Source of the DNA: DATKLX01 sp035542155
GTDB taxonomy: Bacteria; Chloroflexota; Anaerolineae; Anaerolineales; Anaerolineaceae
Reading direction: 5' to 3'
NCBI GenBank assembly: GCA_035542155.1
Contig: DATKLX010000190.1
Coordinates: 1-9,719, forward strand
DNA length: 9,719 nucleotides
Part shown: positions 1-6,705 of the stretch, one piece after another
Position numbering within the stretch: position 1 is the first letter of the stretch
Layout of the letters: each line of letters begins with the position of its first letter
The notes under the pieces: generated by a model
The model's database searches: none
The model's input: the letters and a program-made list of their open reading frames with translations, nothing else
What the model was told of the DNA's origin: nothing
Position numbers and translations under genes: made by a program

Positions 1-100
1 CGCGCAGATCCAACCCGCTCAGGTCCAGGTCGCGAAACCGGGGGTGTTCTCCGGCGCGGGCGAGCAGGAGGATAAATTCGCGACGGGAAATTTCTGCCAT
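1..100 (-). CDS. Pentapeptide-repeat protein, partial (N-terminal 33 residues; runs off left edge)
   Basis: The minus strand from the ATG at 100-98 reads MAEISRREFILLLARAGEHP and continues through a FRDLDLSGLDLR segment to the window edge with no stop. The first residues are nearly the same as those of the complete upstream neighbour (MAEITRKELILALIGASNQP), and both run from a short helical cap straight into A(D/N)LXX-like pentapeptides (LDLSGLDLR). This is therefore a paralogue rather than a continuation: a TGA stop (104-102) and one base separate the two genes. Such close spacing implies co-transcription from the promoter at 829-857 and probably translational coupling. Pentapeptide-repeat proteins fold as a right-handed quadrilateral beta-helix. 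Some mimic DNA and protect gyrase, but most have no known function, and none can be assigned here. The C-terminal part is outside the window. Confidence 0.8.
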   Translation of the reverse strand, partial: MAEISRREFILLLARAGEHPRFRDLDLSGLDLR

Positions 101-101
101 C

Positions 102-734
102 TCAGCCTACCCGGCTTCCATCGGGTAAGATAGCCCCCTGCAGTGAAGCGACGCGGCTCAACTGGGTTGGAACCAGGGTAGCGCCCACCAAATTTGCCCG
201 GCTCAGGTCCGCCCCGGTTAAATCTGCGCCGCTGAGGTTGGCGCGCACGAGGACCGCATCGGCCAGGTTGCATTCGGTCAAAATGGTTTTCATCAAAACC
301 GCGTCGCTCAGATCCGCCCCGCGCAGGTTCGCCTTTGGCAGGCGCGTATCGCGCAGATCCGCGTTTGTCAGGTTGGCGTATTCCAGGTTTGTACCAGACA
401 GGTTGCTGCTGACGATGATGGCGTGCGACAGGCAGGCCCAGGTCAGTACCGCCTTACCCAGATTGACGTTGCGCAGCTCTGCCGCGGTCAGATTGGCGCT
501 GCTCAGGATCGTCCCAACCATCGTGGCGTTGCTCAGGTTGGCGGAGGAAAGATCCGCCCCGATCAGGTCCGTTTTGGTCAGATCTGAGCCGATCAGGTCT
601 GCGCGGCTCAGGTTGGCGTAGCCCAGGGCGAGATGGCTCATATCTAAAGAGCTCAGGTCCAGTCCAGCCAGTCTGGGTTGGTTGCTGGCGCCGATCAGGG
701 CCAGGATCAGTTCTTTCCGCGTGATTTCTGCCAT
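102..734 (-). CDS. Pentapeptide-repeat protein, 210 aa
   Basis: After a cap of about 21 residues (MAEITRKELILALIGASNQP), the protein is an almost unbroken run of about 34 pentapeptides from residue 22 to 191, such as LSRAD, LIGAD, LSSAN, LRGAD and LSGAD. The usual A(D/N)LXX pattern is clear, with Leu at the central position. At four pentapeptides per coil this would make roughly eight turns of quadrilateral beta-helix. There is no signal peptide or membrane segment, so it is probably cytoplasmic. The ATG at 734-732 is preceded by GGGGAG six bases upstream, a good ribosome binding site. A paralogue with the same cap starts one base after its stop. The family includes gyrase-protecting DNA mimics (MfpA/Qnr), but nothing here shows that activity. 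The family call is secure and the function unknown. Confidence 0.9.
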   Translation of the reverse strand: MAEITRKELILALIGASNQPRLAGLDLSSLDMSHLALGYANLSRADLIGSDLTKTDLIGADLSSANLSNATMVGTILSSANLTAAELRNVNLGKAVLTWACLSHAIIVSSNLSGTNLEYANLTNADLRDTRLPKANLRGADLSDAVLMKTILTECNLADAVLVRANLSGADLTGADLSRANLVGATLVPTQLSRVASLQGAILPDGSRVG

Positions 735-828
735 ATTGAGCTCCCCAATGCACTGCGTATCGAACCATCCAGGTGAACCAGGAGAAAGGGGCTAAATTCA
801 AACCTTACGCATACCTGGAACTGGATTA

Positions 829-857
829 ATTATACGGTTCCGGAGGATTTTCGGCAA
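829..857 (-). promoter_or_regulatory. Sigma70-type promoter for the pentapeptide-repeat pair
   Basis: On the minus strand a TTGCCG -35 box (857-852) is followed, after exactly 17 bases, by a consensus TATAAT -10 box (834-829). Transcription would start near 822, leaving a leader of about 88 nt before the ATG at 734. The site lies just after the stop codon of the phosphoesterase gene (869-871), so the pentapeptide genes can be transcribed independently of it. This is sequence matching only. Confidence 0.6.
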
Positions 858-868
858 CCAGCCAGAGA

Positions 869-2035
869 TCATTTACAGCCTGATTGGGTAAATTGATCGA
901 TTAATTTGCCCTGAATATTGAAGAATTCGTAGACCATGGTGATCGGCGTCGCGGTGACGAACAAGGCGCCATAGTTCGTGTTGTACCGGACCTGGCTTCC
1001 TGGAGTGGTTTTTTTGAAATCATCGGTCTCGTCGCCCCCCAGGCCGACCACAAAATAGGGGAAATCGTCGGCGCTGATCCGTTCGTAGATGTGATCCCGG
1101 CCGCTGATCACTGCGTTAGCGCCCCACTCTTGAAAGGGCCACTGCATCCAGGCAGTGTCGCCGCCGGCTCCCGAAGTATAGGGCGGTTGATGAAAATACA
1201 CCAGGTCCCAACAGGAGGAGGATCTTTGCAGGGTAGCTCTCAGCCAGGCTGCCTGGTATGAATCCGATTTGACGCCGTCTGGCTCGTGCAAATCGCTATC
1301 CAGGGCGTAAAAGTGGACTGGTCCCCAAATAAACTCATAATAACGTTCGTTCCCAGGAAGAGAAAAATAATCCAGATATGGCTCAGCGCCGGTAGTTTGC
1401 CAGTCGTGAGCTCCCAGGGTTGGGAAAAAGCGGTTGATGGCGCTTCCGGCGCCGTATCCGCCCAGGTAGGGCGAGATATATTCGAAATAATAATGCCCGA
1501 TATTGACGTCGATGGTGTCGGCTGAGCCGTCGGGATAATTATTGTCGCCGGTGGTGATGATGAAATCGGGCTGCCAGTTTTTCACCAGATCCGCAACCTT
1601 GCGCTCGTTATCTTTGTTGGTTCCGTAGTCGCCGATCACGGCAAAGCGAACTCTATCTGCCACGAGGATGGGGGTTGGGATAGATCCGGCGTTGATTGGT
1701 GTCGGGGGAGCGGTTGGGGTGGTGGTCGGCGTTTCAGTGGGACTGGGGAGCGGAGTCCCGGTAGGTTCTTCAACCAGAGCCGCCTTTTGCGTGGCTGTTT
1801 CATGCTGGCTGCCGCTGACCAGGGGCAGGTACGATTGGGACGTCGATTGGGGGGAAGACTCCGCCGGGGCAGGGGTTCGAGAACCCGGTCTGGTTGCCTG
1901 AAACGTAGGAGACGGTTCCAGGGTTGGGGTAGGGATGCTCGTCGGGCCGGTACATGTACTCGACAAAGCGGCCAGGCCGATCAGAAACAAAAGGCTGGCT
2001 CTCCTCAGTTTCACAGTACCGTGTTGGAAGAACAT
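869..2035 (-). CDS. Exported calcineurin-like phosphoesterase, purple-acid-phosphatase type, with altered metal site
   Basis: The 388-aa protein starts with MFFQHGTVKLRR, then a hydrophobic stretch ending ALSSTC (Cys28). This is a signal peptide with an imperfect lipobox. Residues 30-125 form a Thr/Pro/Ser-rich linker that includes YLPLV. The catalytic domain (about 128-388) has the metallophosphatase motifs in order: GDYG (Asp136), GDNNY (Asp164, Tyr167), LGAHDW (209-211), HQPPY (His282) and GRDHIYER (His315). Family members normally have GNHD and GHxH, so the Asn and first His are replaced by Ala209 and Arg313. The chosen ATG (2035-2033) has AAGGGAAG directly upstream. The frame is open further to a TTG at 2074, but that extension would place 13 residues before the basic signal-peptide start. 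The protein is probably surface-bound or secreted. Known relatives hydrolyse phosphomonoesters, but activity here is doubtful. Confidence 0.85.
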   Translation of the reverse strand: MFFQHGTVKLRRASLLFLIGLAALSSTCTGPTSIPTPTLEPSPTFQATRPGSRTPAPAESSPQSTSQSYLPLVSGSQHETATQKAALVEEPTGTPLPSPTETPTTTPTAPPTPINAGSIPTPILVADRVRFAVIGDYGTNKDNERKVADLVKNWQPDFIITTGDNNYPDGSADTIDVNIGHYYFEYISPYLGGYGAGSAINRFFPTLGAHDWQTTGAEPYLDYFSLPGNERYYEFIWGPVHFYALDSDLHEPDGVKSDSYQAAWLRATLQRSSSCWDLVYFHQPPYTSGAGGDTAWMQWPFQEWGANAVISGRDHIYERISADDFPYFVVGLGGDETDDFKKTTPGSQVRYNTNYGALFVTATPITMVYEFFNIQGKLIDQFTQSGCK

Positions 2036-2285
2036 CTTCCCTTCTTGTTCGAAGCAGCAGCGATCGGGTTGCAACTCCAGTGTCTTCGTCCGGCTTAAGA
2101 TTTGATGTTGGTAATCTTATTTTACATCTCCTTGTCTTTTTGACATAATGTTTTGGTTCATTGGGGTTTCCCGTGATGGATCCTCCCACGGAGATTCCTA
2201 AAGTACCAATGTTTTTCGTTTCAGTCTATACTGGAAGTGATCGGCTATGTGGTCTTGCTACTTTAAAGGGCCGGGTGAGAATACG
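2036..2285. other. Divergent intergenic region between phosphoesterase and Het-C-like genes
   Basis: This 250-bp, partly AT-rich stretch separates two genes that point away from each other and must hold both promoters. On the plus strand a TATACT at 2227-2232 could be a -10 box. It would start a transcript near 2239, too close for translation from the ATG at 2247 but suitable for the ATG at 2286. A perfect TTGACA on the plus strand near 2140 has no matching -10 box at 16-18 bases. No convincing minus-strand promoter or hairpin was found. Confidence 0.35.
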
Positions 2286-2924
2286 ATGAACCTGAGAACT
2301 CATGAGCGAATCGTGCAAGAGGCTTTATCCGGACGGGTCGGTCTCCAGGAATTGAAGTGGATCGTTCGCGCCAATTTGCGCTGCGATCTATACCTGCTTT
2401 CGCCGGAACGCCATTTCGACAATGCTCCCGATCGGGAGAGCCTCGCGATCCTCTGGGAGAAAGGGTTAAATCACTACTATTCCCGGGCGCTCGATTGGAG
2501 CCGCCGTTCCTCAGGCCTGACCCGGAAGTATCTTGAGCCCTTTGGCGAAGCCAGCCACGCGCTGGCCGATTTTTATGCGCACACCAACTGGGTGGAGCTC
2601 CAGGTTGAAAATGGGGATCCAGAAGCGCTGGCTCCGCTGCTGGAGAGCAGCTTCGATATTCACAAATTCCCATCTGGAATCCAGAGCGGATACTATTCGC
2701 TGCACTATGGCCCTACCGGCTGCCCGCGGAAAGACGGCGTGTTCCAGGCGCCCCCTCCCTTTCGGTTCTGCCACGAAACTCTGGCCAAAGATCACGCGGA
2801 GAAAGGTCACGGGGGAGAGCGTGTGTCGCCGGGCGGACCGAGCTTTTACGAGCTGGCGGTATCCCTCGCGATCCGGGCGACCAGCGCTTTGTGGGACCGG
2901 TTCAGTCTTGAAAGGGAAATTTAA
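2286..2924 (+). CDS. Het-C / zinc-dependent phospholipase C-like protein, 212 aa
   Basis: The protein begins MNLRTHERIVQEAL and shows motifs I recognise from the Het-C family and the related bacterial zinc-phospholipase-C fold: HFDN at residue 43, then HALADFYAHTNWVEL (91-105) corresponding to the usual LHtlQDFYAHSNWVEL, then CHETLAKDH (162-170) near the C-terminus. The His/Asp residues of these motifs resemble the metal ligands of phospholipase C. Helices appear to predominate. No signal peptide or membrane segment is seen, so a cytoplasmic or non-classically exported protein is likely. The start at 2286 has GGTGA seven bases upstream. An in-frame ATG at 2247 with GGAAGTG upstream would add 13 residues that do not look like part of the domain. 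The gene ends 8 bp from the stop of the convergent HDOD gene. Enzyme activity is inferred from family resemblance only. Confidence 0.75.
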   Translation: MNLRTHERIVQEALSGRVGLQELKWIVRANLRCDLYLLSPERHFDNAPDRESLAILWEKGLNHYYSRALDWSRRSSGLTRKYLEPFGEASHALADFYAHTNWVELQVENGDPEALAPLLESSFDIHKFPSGIQSGYYSLHYGPTGCPRKDGVFQAPPPFRFCHETLAKDHAEKGHGGERVSPGGPSFYELAVSLAIRATSALWDRFSLEREI

Positions 2925-2932
2925 GACCCGCT

Positions 2933-4144
2933 CTACAATTCTTCCTGGTGGGCCAATCTCTTGCAGGCCTGGCGAACGTCTTCGACCCTGGCGGTGATAC
3001 CCAATTTCTCGATATAAGCGCTGTCGACTTTGCTGGGGGCCATTTTATTGGCGCTTGAGCTCAGCTCGTGCTGGAAGGCATTGGCCAGATGAACAGTTGT
3101 CACCGGGGTAATTTCCAGATCGTCGTTTTCGAGGGGGGTGTGGTGGTACGCGGTGGCGGCAATCACAGGCGTAGGCAGATTCCACAGCCAGAGTAAATAG
3201 GCGCCGACCTGGGCGTGCGTGGCGCCAAAGATCTGTTCTTCGGCCTCGTACAGTTCGATCTTTTTTTGCGCTGCCAGCGTCATCGCTGAGTGATATTTCA
3301 TCGGCAGGTTCTCGGCCAGGATCAACTTGCCGATATCATGGAGCAGGCCTGCCACGAATGAATAAGAAGTTGTGTTCTTGTTGGAAAGCAGGTTTAGGGT
3401 GATCGTTTTTGAAAACGCGCCCACCAGAACGCTGTGATGCCACAGCCGGGTAAGACCCAGGTGGCGGATCTTGAGTTGGTCGAAATTTGAAAATACCTTA
3501 ATGCCTAAAACCAGGTCGCGGATTGCCTCGAGCCCGAGCAGGGTCGTCGCCTGGACCGGGCTGGCGACGGGATATGGAAGGCCGAAGTAGGCCGAATTCA
3601 CGATCTGCAGGACTTTGGCGGACATGCTGATGTCCTGGGAGATAATCTGGCCGACACGTTCCGCCGAGGGATTGGCGCTGTTCAATTCTTCGGCAATCTG
3701 CAGGTACAGGCTGGGCAAACTGGGGAGAATCTGCACCTGGGAGATCAGGCGCTGGAGCATGTTGTGCTGGAGCAGGTCTCCCAGGGTGATGGCGCGCTGG
3801 ATCGTTGCGATGATCATTTCAACGTCATCGACCCGGCCCAGAAACTGCTGGGCAAGGCCCGATGAGCGCAAATGATCGATGATAATTTTTTGATCGGTGA
3901 TGGCGATCTTCGCGACGCGGATGTTTTTCCTTTGCAGTTGCGCCAGGAAATCGATCCCGTTTCGATTGAGCGGATACTGGATCTCGACCACCACGACCTG
4001 AACCTGGTAACTGGACAGCCAGTTCAGGGCTTCGGCCTCGTTCGCCGGGAAAAGCCCGGTCCATTTGCCGCGCATTTTTTCCAGCATGGCTGAGATCGGA
4101 CGTTGTTTCTCGGGAGAGATGCTCAAAAAAAGGATGTGCTTCAT
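2933..4144 (-). CDS. HDOD-domain protein with degenerate N-terminal receiver domain, 403 aa
   Basis: Residues 1-118 have the alternating pattern of a CheY-like receiver (MKHILFLSIS, VVVVEIQYPLNRNGIDFL, AKIAITDQ) but lack its active site. The acidic pair near residue 9 is SIS, the phospho-acceptor position is Glu54, and the conserved Lys is Arg (FLGRVDD). Residues about 135-335 form an HDOD domain: LPSLPSLYLQIAEEL, then DISMSAKVLQIVNSAYFG, and a conserved HD pair at His269-Asp270 (GLLHDIGKL). HDOD domains are HD-like output modules of bacterial signalling proteins and often lack hydrolase activity. The remaining C-terminal residues, about 336-403, are unassigned. The protein is cytoplasmic. 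It lies 37 bp downstream of the GGDEF gene on the same strand, probably in one operon, so a link to cyclic-di-GMP signalling is plausible but not shown. Confidence 0.87.
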   Translation of the reverse strand: MKHILFLSISPEKQRPISAMLEKMRGKWTGLFPANEAEALNWLSSYQVQVVVVEIQYPLNRNGIDFLAQLQRKNIRVAKIAITDQKIIIDHLRSSGLAQQFLGRVDDVEMIIATIQRAITLGDLLQHNMLQRLISQVQILPSLPSLYLQIAEELNSANPSAERVGQIISQDISMSAKVLQIVNSAYFGLPYPVASPVQATTLLGLEAIRDLVLGIKVFSNFDQLKIRHLGLTRLWHHSVLVGAFSKTITLNLLSNKNTTSYSFVAGLLHDIGKLILAENLPMKYHSAMTLAAQKKIELYEAEEQIFGATHAQVGAYLLWLWNLPTPVIAATAYHHTPLENDDLEITPVTTVHLANAFQHELSSSANKMAPSKVDSAYIEKLGITARVEDVRQACKRLAHQEEL

Positions 4145-4181
4145 TCAATCGGCGTGGTTTCGTTTTATGGATCTGGCCTGG

Positions 4182-5120
4182 TTATTTGATCAAAAAGAAT
4201 GCATATCCGTTTTTTCCACTTTCTTTGACCTGGTACATGGCCTTGTCGGCGCGCTGCAGCAGGCTTTCAGCGTTATCCCCGTCGCCGGGGTAGATGCTGA
4301 TCCCGATGCTGGCTGTGATTTGCGCCACCGTTTCATCCAGGTGATACGGTCGAGAAATGGATTCAATGAGCTCCATAGCGGCCCGGCTGGCTTCGGTGGG
4401 GGCGGCGATGGGATTGAGGATGATCGTGAATTCGTCGCCTCCAATCCGCGAGACGATGGCTCCGCTGGGGACGCTTTCCTGCAGGCGGTCCGCGACAGCC
4501 TGCAGAAGCTGGTCTCCGATCTCGTGTCCAAAAGTATCGTTGATGTTCTTAAAACCATCCAGATCGATAAACAGCACCGCGATTGGATGGCTGTTGACCC
4601 GCGCTTCGTAGATCGCGTTGTTGAGGAAATCGTAGAAACGCGACCGGTTAGGCAGGCTGGTCAGCGGGTCGTGCGTGGCGATATATTTCAGAAATTCTTC
4701 TGTGTCATTTTGCAGGGTGAGGTCGGAGAAGATTCCGACATAATAGAGCGGCTGTTTTTTTTCATCTTGAATCACGATGACAATCAGATTTTCAGGATAA
4801 ATGCTCCCATCTTTTCGCCGGTTTTTAATTTCTCCCTGCCAGCGTCCAATAATATTAATCGAATCCCACATCTGTTCGTAGAACTTTTGCGAATGGAACC
4901 CCGATCTGAGGAAGCTGGGATCCCTTCCAATGGCTTCGTCCATGGAATATCCGGTGATGGTCGTGAACGCCGAGTTCACCAGAATGATCTTTTTGTTCCG
5001 GTCGGTGATGATGATCCCATCGCTGGCGTTATCTAAGATCGCCGCACCGATTTTTAGATTGTCCTCAAGCGATCGGATCAGGTTCAATGTTGGTTTTGGC
5101 TGTCTGGCAGCAGCTTCCAT
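4182..5120 (-). CDS. PAS-GGDEF diguanylate cyclase, 312 aa
   Basis: Residues about 25-138 form one PAS domain with its PAC part (AAILDNASDGIIITD, then NRRKDGSIYPE and YYVGIFSDLT). Residues about 145-312 form a GGDEF domain: DPLTSLPNR (151-159), FIDLDGFKNINDTFGHEIGD (185-203) with metal-binding Asp186, and an intact active-site GGDEF at 227-231. It should condense two GTP into cyclic-di-GMP, gated by a signal sensed through PAS. The RxxD inhibitory site five residues before GGDEF is missing (PSGA there), so product inhibition through the I-site is not expected. There is no membrane segment, so a soluble sensor is likely. The ATG at 5120-5118 has only a weak ribosome binding site (GGAAACGAG), and no better in-frame start was seen. 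It is first in a likely operon with the HDOD gene. Confidence 0.9.
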   Translation of the reverse strand: MEAAARQPKPTLNLIRSLEDNLKIGAAILDNASDGIIITDRNKKIILVNSAFTTITGYSMDEAIGRDPSFLRSGFHSQKFYEQMWDSINIIGRWQGEIKNRRKDGSIYPENLIVIVIQDEKKQPLYYVGIFSDLTLQNDTEEFLKYIATHDPLTSLPNRSRFYDFLNNAIYEARVNSHPIAVLFIDLDGFKNINDTFGHEIGDQLLQAVADRLQESVPSGAIVSRIGGDEFTIILNPIAAPTEASRAAMELIESISRPYHLDETVAQITASIGISIYPGDGDNAESLLQRADKAMYQVKESGKNGYAFFLIK

Positions 5121-5361
5121 GATGCTCGTTTCCGTCCCATTTCAATGGATTGAGCTTACCATGTTTTTCATCAAAATCCATCCTAAAAATGTAATCCAAC
5201 TTTCTGATGATTGTCCTGAATTGGATCAGGTTGCACGTACTGTACCCGTGATCTCCAATCAGGCATATCGTTTATCGATGGCGAACATTTTGGACTTGAA
5301 AATGTCGAGCACTTCGGACGGCGGCCGGTCCTTATCTTGAGTGTAAATACGAAATGCTTGA
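5121..5361. other. Intergenic region upstream of the GGDEF gene, possibly with permease debris
   Basis: About 240 bp between the minus-strand GGDEF start and the permease remnant. It must hold the GGDEF promoter, but no clear -35/-10 pair was found. On the plus strand a frame open to the stop at 5338-5340 reads TVPVISNQAYRLSMANILDL near 5250-5300. This loosely resembles the extracytoplasmic part of FtsX-like permeases and could be an older piece of the same broken gene. That reading is weak. Confidence 0.25.
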
Positions 5362-5631
5362 TTGCCTGTTCTGGCGGTCAGGCCAGGGAAACCGCTTTTC
5401 CCCAACATTTTGGGCTGGTTGTTGAGCGCTATCCTCTCCTTCCTGATCAGCCAGCTCATGTCCAATATAGTGAAACGCGCTTTACTTGGAGCCGCGACGA
5501 GTTATGGATTCACCCGAACGGCGTTTCTCATCTGGATTGGCGTGGCATCTGTACTCTCAGTCCTGGCCAGCATCCTTCCTGCCAGAAACGCTACCCGCCT
5601 GACGATCCGAGAAGTATTGGCGTATGAATAA
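5362..5631 (+). pseudogene. C-terminal remnant of an FtsX/MacB-type ABC transporter permease
   Basis: The frame ends with two hydrophobic segments (LGWLLSAILSFLISQLMS and FLIWIGVASVLSVLASILPA) and the tail LPARNATRLTIREVLAYE. This is the usual last part of FtsX-like permeases of macrolide/lipoprotein-export type ABC transporters. Homology seems to begin only near 5390. The first ten residues or so (MPVLAVRPGK) do not look like permease, and the preceding several hundred residues, including the first transmembrane segment and extracytoplasmic domain, are absent. No ATP-binding-protein gene is nearby. The piece is therefore best read as the leftover 3' end of a deleted gene. Translation as an independent 89-aa membrane protein is possible but unlikely, since no ribosome binding site stands out. 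Confidence 0.7.
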
Positions 5632-5661
5632 TATGCCAGTTCAGCTAACCTGCTGGTATAT
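5631..5661 (+). repeat. Hairpin after the permease remnant stop
   Basis: ATATGCCAG (5631-5639) and CTGGTATAT (5653-5661) can pair as a 9-bp stem with one G-T wobble and a 13-nt loop. It starts on the last base of the permease-remnant stop codon, as expected for a transcript-end structure, but the bases after it are not a T tract. A TATAAT at 5659-5664 overlaps its right arm and might be a -10 box for the lipoprotein gene at 5722, although no good -35 box is found. Confidence 0.35.
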
Positions 5662-5721
5662 AATCATATAACGATACGCGGAAGAATAAGTGAAAAAGAG
5701 AAGTAATGCAATGGAGAAAAA

Positions 5722-6705
5722 ATGATGAACACACGAACTCCATATCCACAAATCTTTAATATTGTGACCATTGCGATGCTGCTTACAGCGTGTACAACTG
5801 TCCAAAAAACAGAAAACCCGCTTCGGGCGACTACAACACGGCCGGTCCTCCCAACAGCGACCCCTCTACCCACAGCGACAGCGACGCCCACGCCCACCCC
5901 TAGCCAGATCCCGACGTCTACCCCTGAGGCCCAATCCCTGGCCCGCACATTAGGCCTTCCAGAAGAGCGTGGTTATACGTATGACAGCTTCGATGGCCAA
6001 CCGGTCCTGATCGATTCCGCCAACCAGGCTCGCCGCGCTATCTTCGACAACAGTCAAGGATGGCGTATATTGGACTATCATAATCTCGCCGATGCCGAGC
6101 TAATGTATGGCTCACTGGTTCCTCAAAAGAATACATACCTGGATGGGCAGGAGCTCATGAAAAATGTAGGCGGGGCGCTCTATCATTTCTACCGGGTTAA
6201 AGGTATCTTTTTAGGGGATACAGAAACCGCCTCGGTAACCTACAAGAACCAACCTCTGGAGATCACCTATCTTCTGGTAGGCCTGCGCTCGGCGGATGGG
6301 GTCCTGCACGTGCTACATTTTGGGGCAGATTCGGCGGACCTGGAGCCCGCACATTATCGTACCCTGAGCTGCCAGGACGCGGATGGCAACGACCGCATCC
6401 TGATAGTGGATGAGGATCTTGAAGGAGTGTTAAGAGGGTTGAAGGTGGGGGCGAGAATGAAGATCGATGTTCTCTTTGGCAAGAATGGATATTACCCCGG
6501 CGTCCCCAAGTTGTATCAAAATATCAACGTTCGTTTGGATAATAACGTATCTTCTATGATGACCATGGTCCTGATCCGGACCAAATCCGCAGACCAGATC
6601 ACCCCCGAGGAGGGAGAAGCCCTGTCCAAAGGGCAGTGGCCAGAGCGTATCATCAAAGTGTATTCGATTCAGCCACATACCTTCGAATATATGGATTGCA
6701 AATAA
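5722..6705 (+). CDS. Lipoprotein of unknown function with Thr/Pro linker, 327 aa
   Basis: The N-terminus has a hydrophobic stretch ending in a canonical lipobox, LTAC (Cys24), so the mature protein should be lipid-anchored outside the membrane. Residues about 36-70 form a PTATPLPTATATPTPTP-like linker holding the domain away from the membrane. The remainder (about 72-327) is a mixed alpha/beta domain I do not recognise. It contains GWRILDYHNLAD, PLEITYLLVGLRSADGVLHVLHFG and a closing segment ending MDCK. The mature domain has only two cysteines besides Cys24, Cys217 and Cys326, which could pair. GGAG lies five bases before the ATG at 5722, and a second ATG follows directly at 5725. No enzyme motif is visible. 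It is probably monocistronic, since the next gene is on the other strand. Confidence 0.85.
   Translation: MMNTRTPYPQIFNIVTIAMLLTACTTVQKTENPLRATTTRPVLPTATPLPTATATPTPTPSQIPTSTPEAQSLARTLGLPEERGYTYDSFDGQPVLIDSANQARRAIFDNSQGWRILDYHNLADAELMYGSLVPQKNTYLDGQELMKNVGGALYHFYRVKGIFLGDTETASVTYKNQPLEITYLLVGLRSADGVLHVLHFGADSADLEPAHYRTLSCQDADGNDRILIVDEDLEGVLRGLKVGARMKIDVLFGKNGYYPGVPKLYQNINVRLDNNVSSMMTMVLIRTKSADQITPEEGEALSKGQWPERIIKVYSIQPHTFEYMDCK

Noticed and set aside
238..621. 127-aa plus-strand ORF across the pentapeptide gene
   Set aside because: It is the reverse complement of the regular pentapeptide repeats. Its Arg/Ala/Leu-rich repetitive translation is an artefact of that periodicity.
2139..2144. 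Perfect TTGACA upstream of the Het-C-like gene
   Set aside because: No acceptable -10 box lies 16-18 bases downstream, so it was not called as a promoter.
1800..2189. 129-aa minus-strand ORF overlapping the phosphoesterase N-terminus
   Set aside because: It lies out of frame with the signal peptide and Thr/Pro linker, and its own translation shows no domain or signal features.
4065..5036. 323-aa plus-strand ORF opposite the GGDEF gene
   Set aside because: It is long but antisense to clear PAS and GGDEF motifs, and its translation has no recognisable domain. It is a shadow of the real gene.
5259..5465. 68-aa minus-strand ORF opposite the permease remnant
   Set aside because: It overlaps the recognisable permease end, has no homology signal I can name and no clear ribosome binding site.
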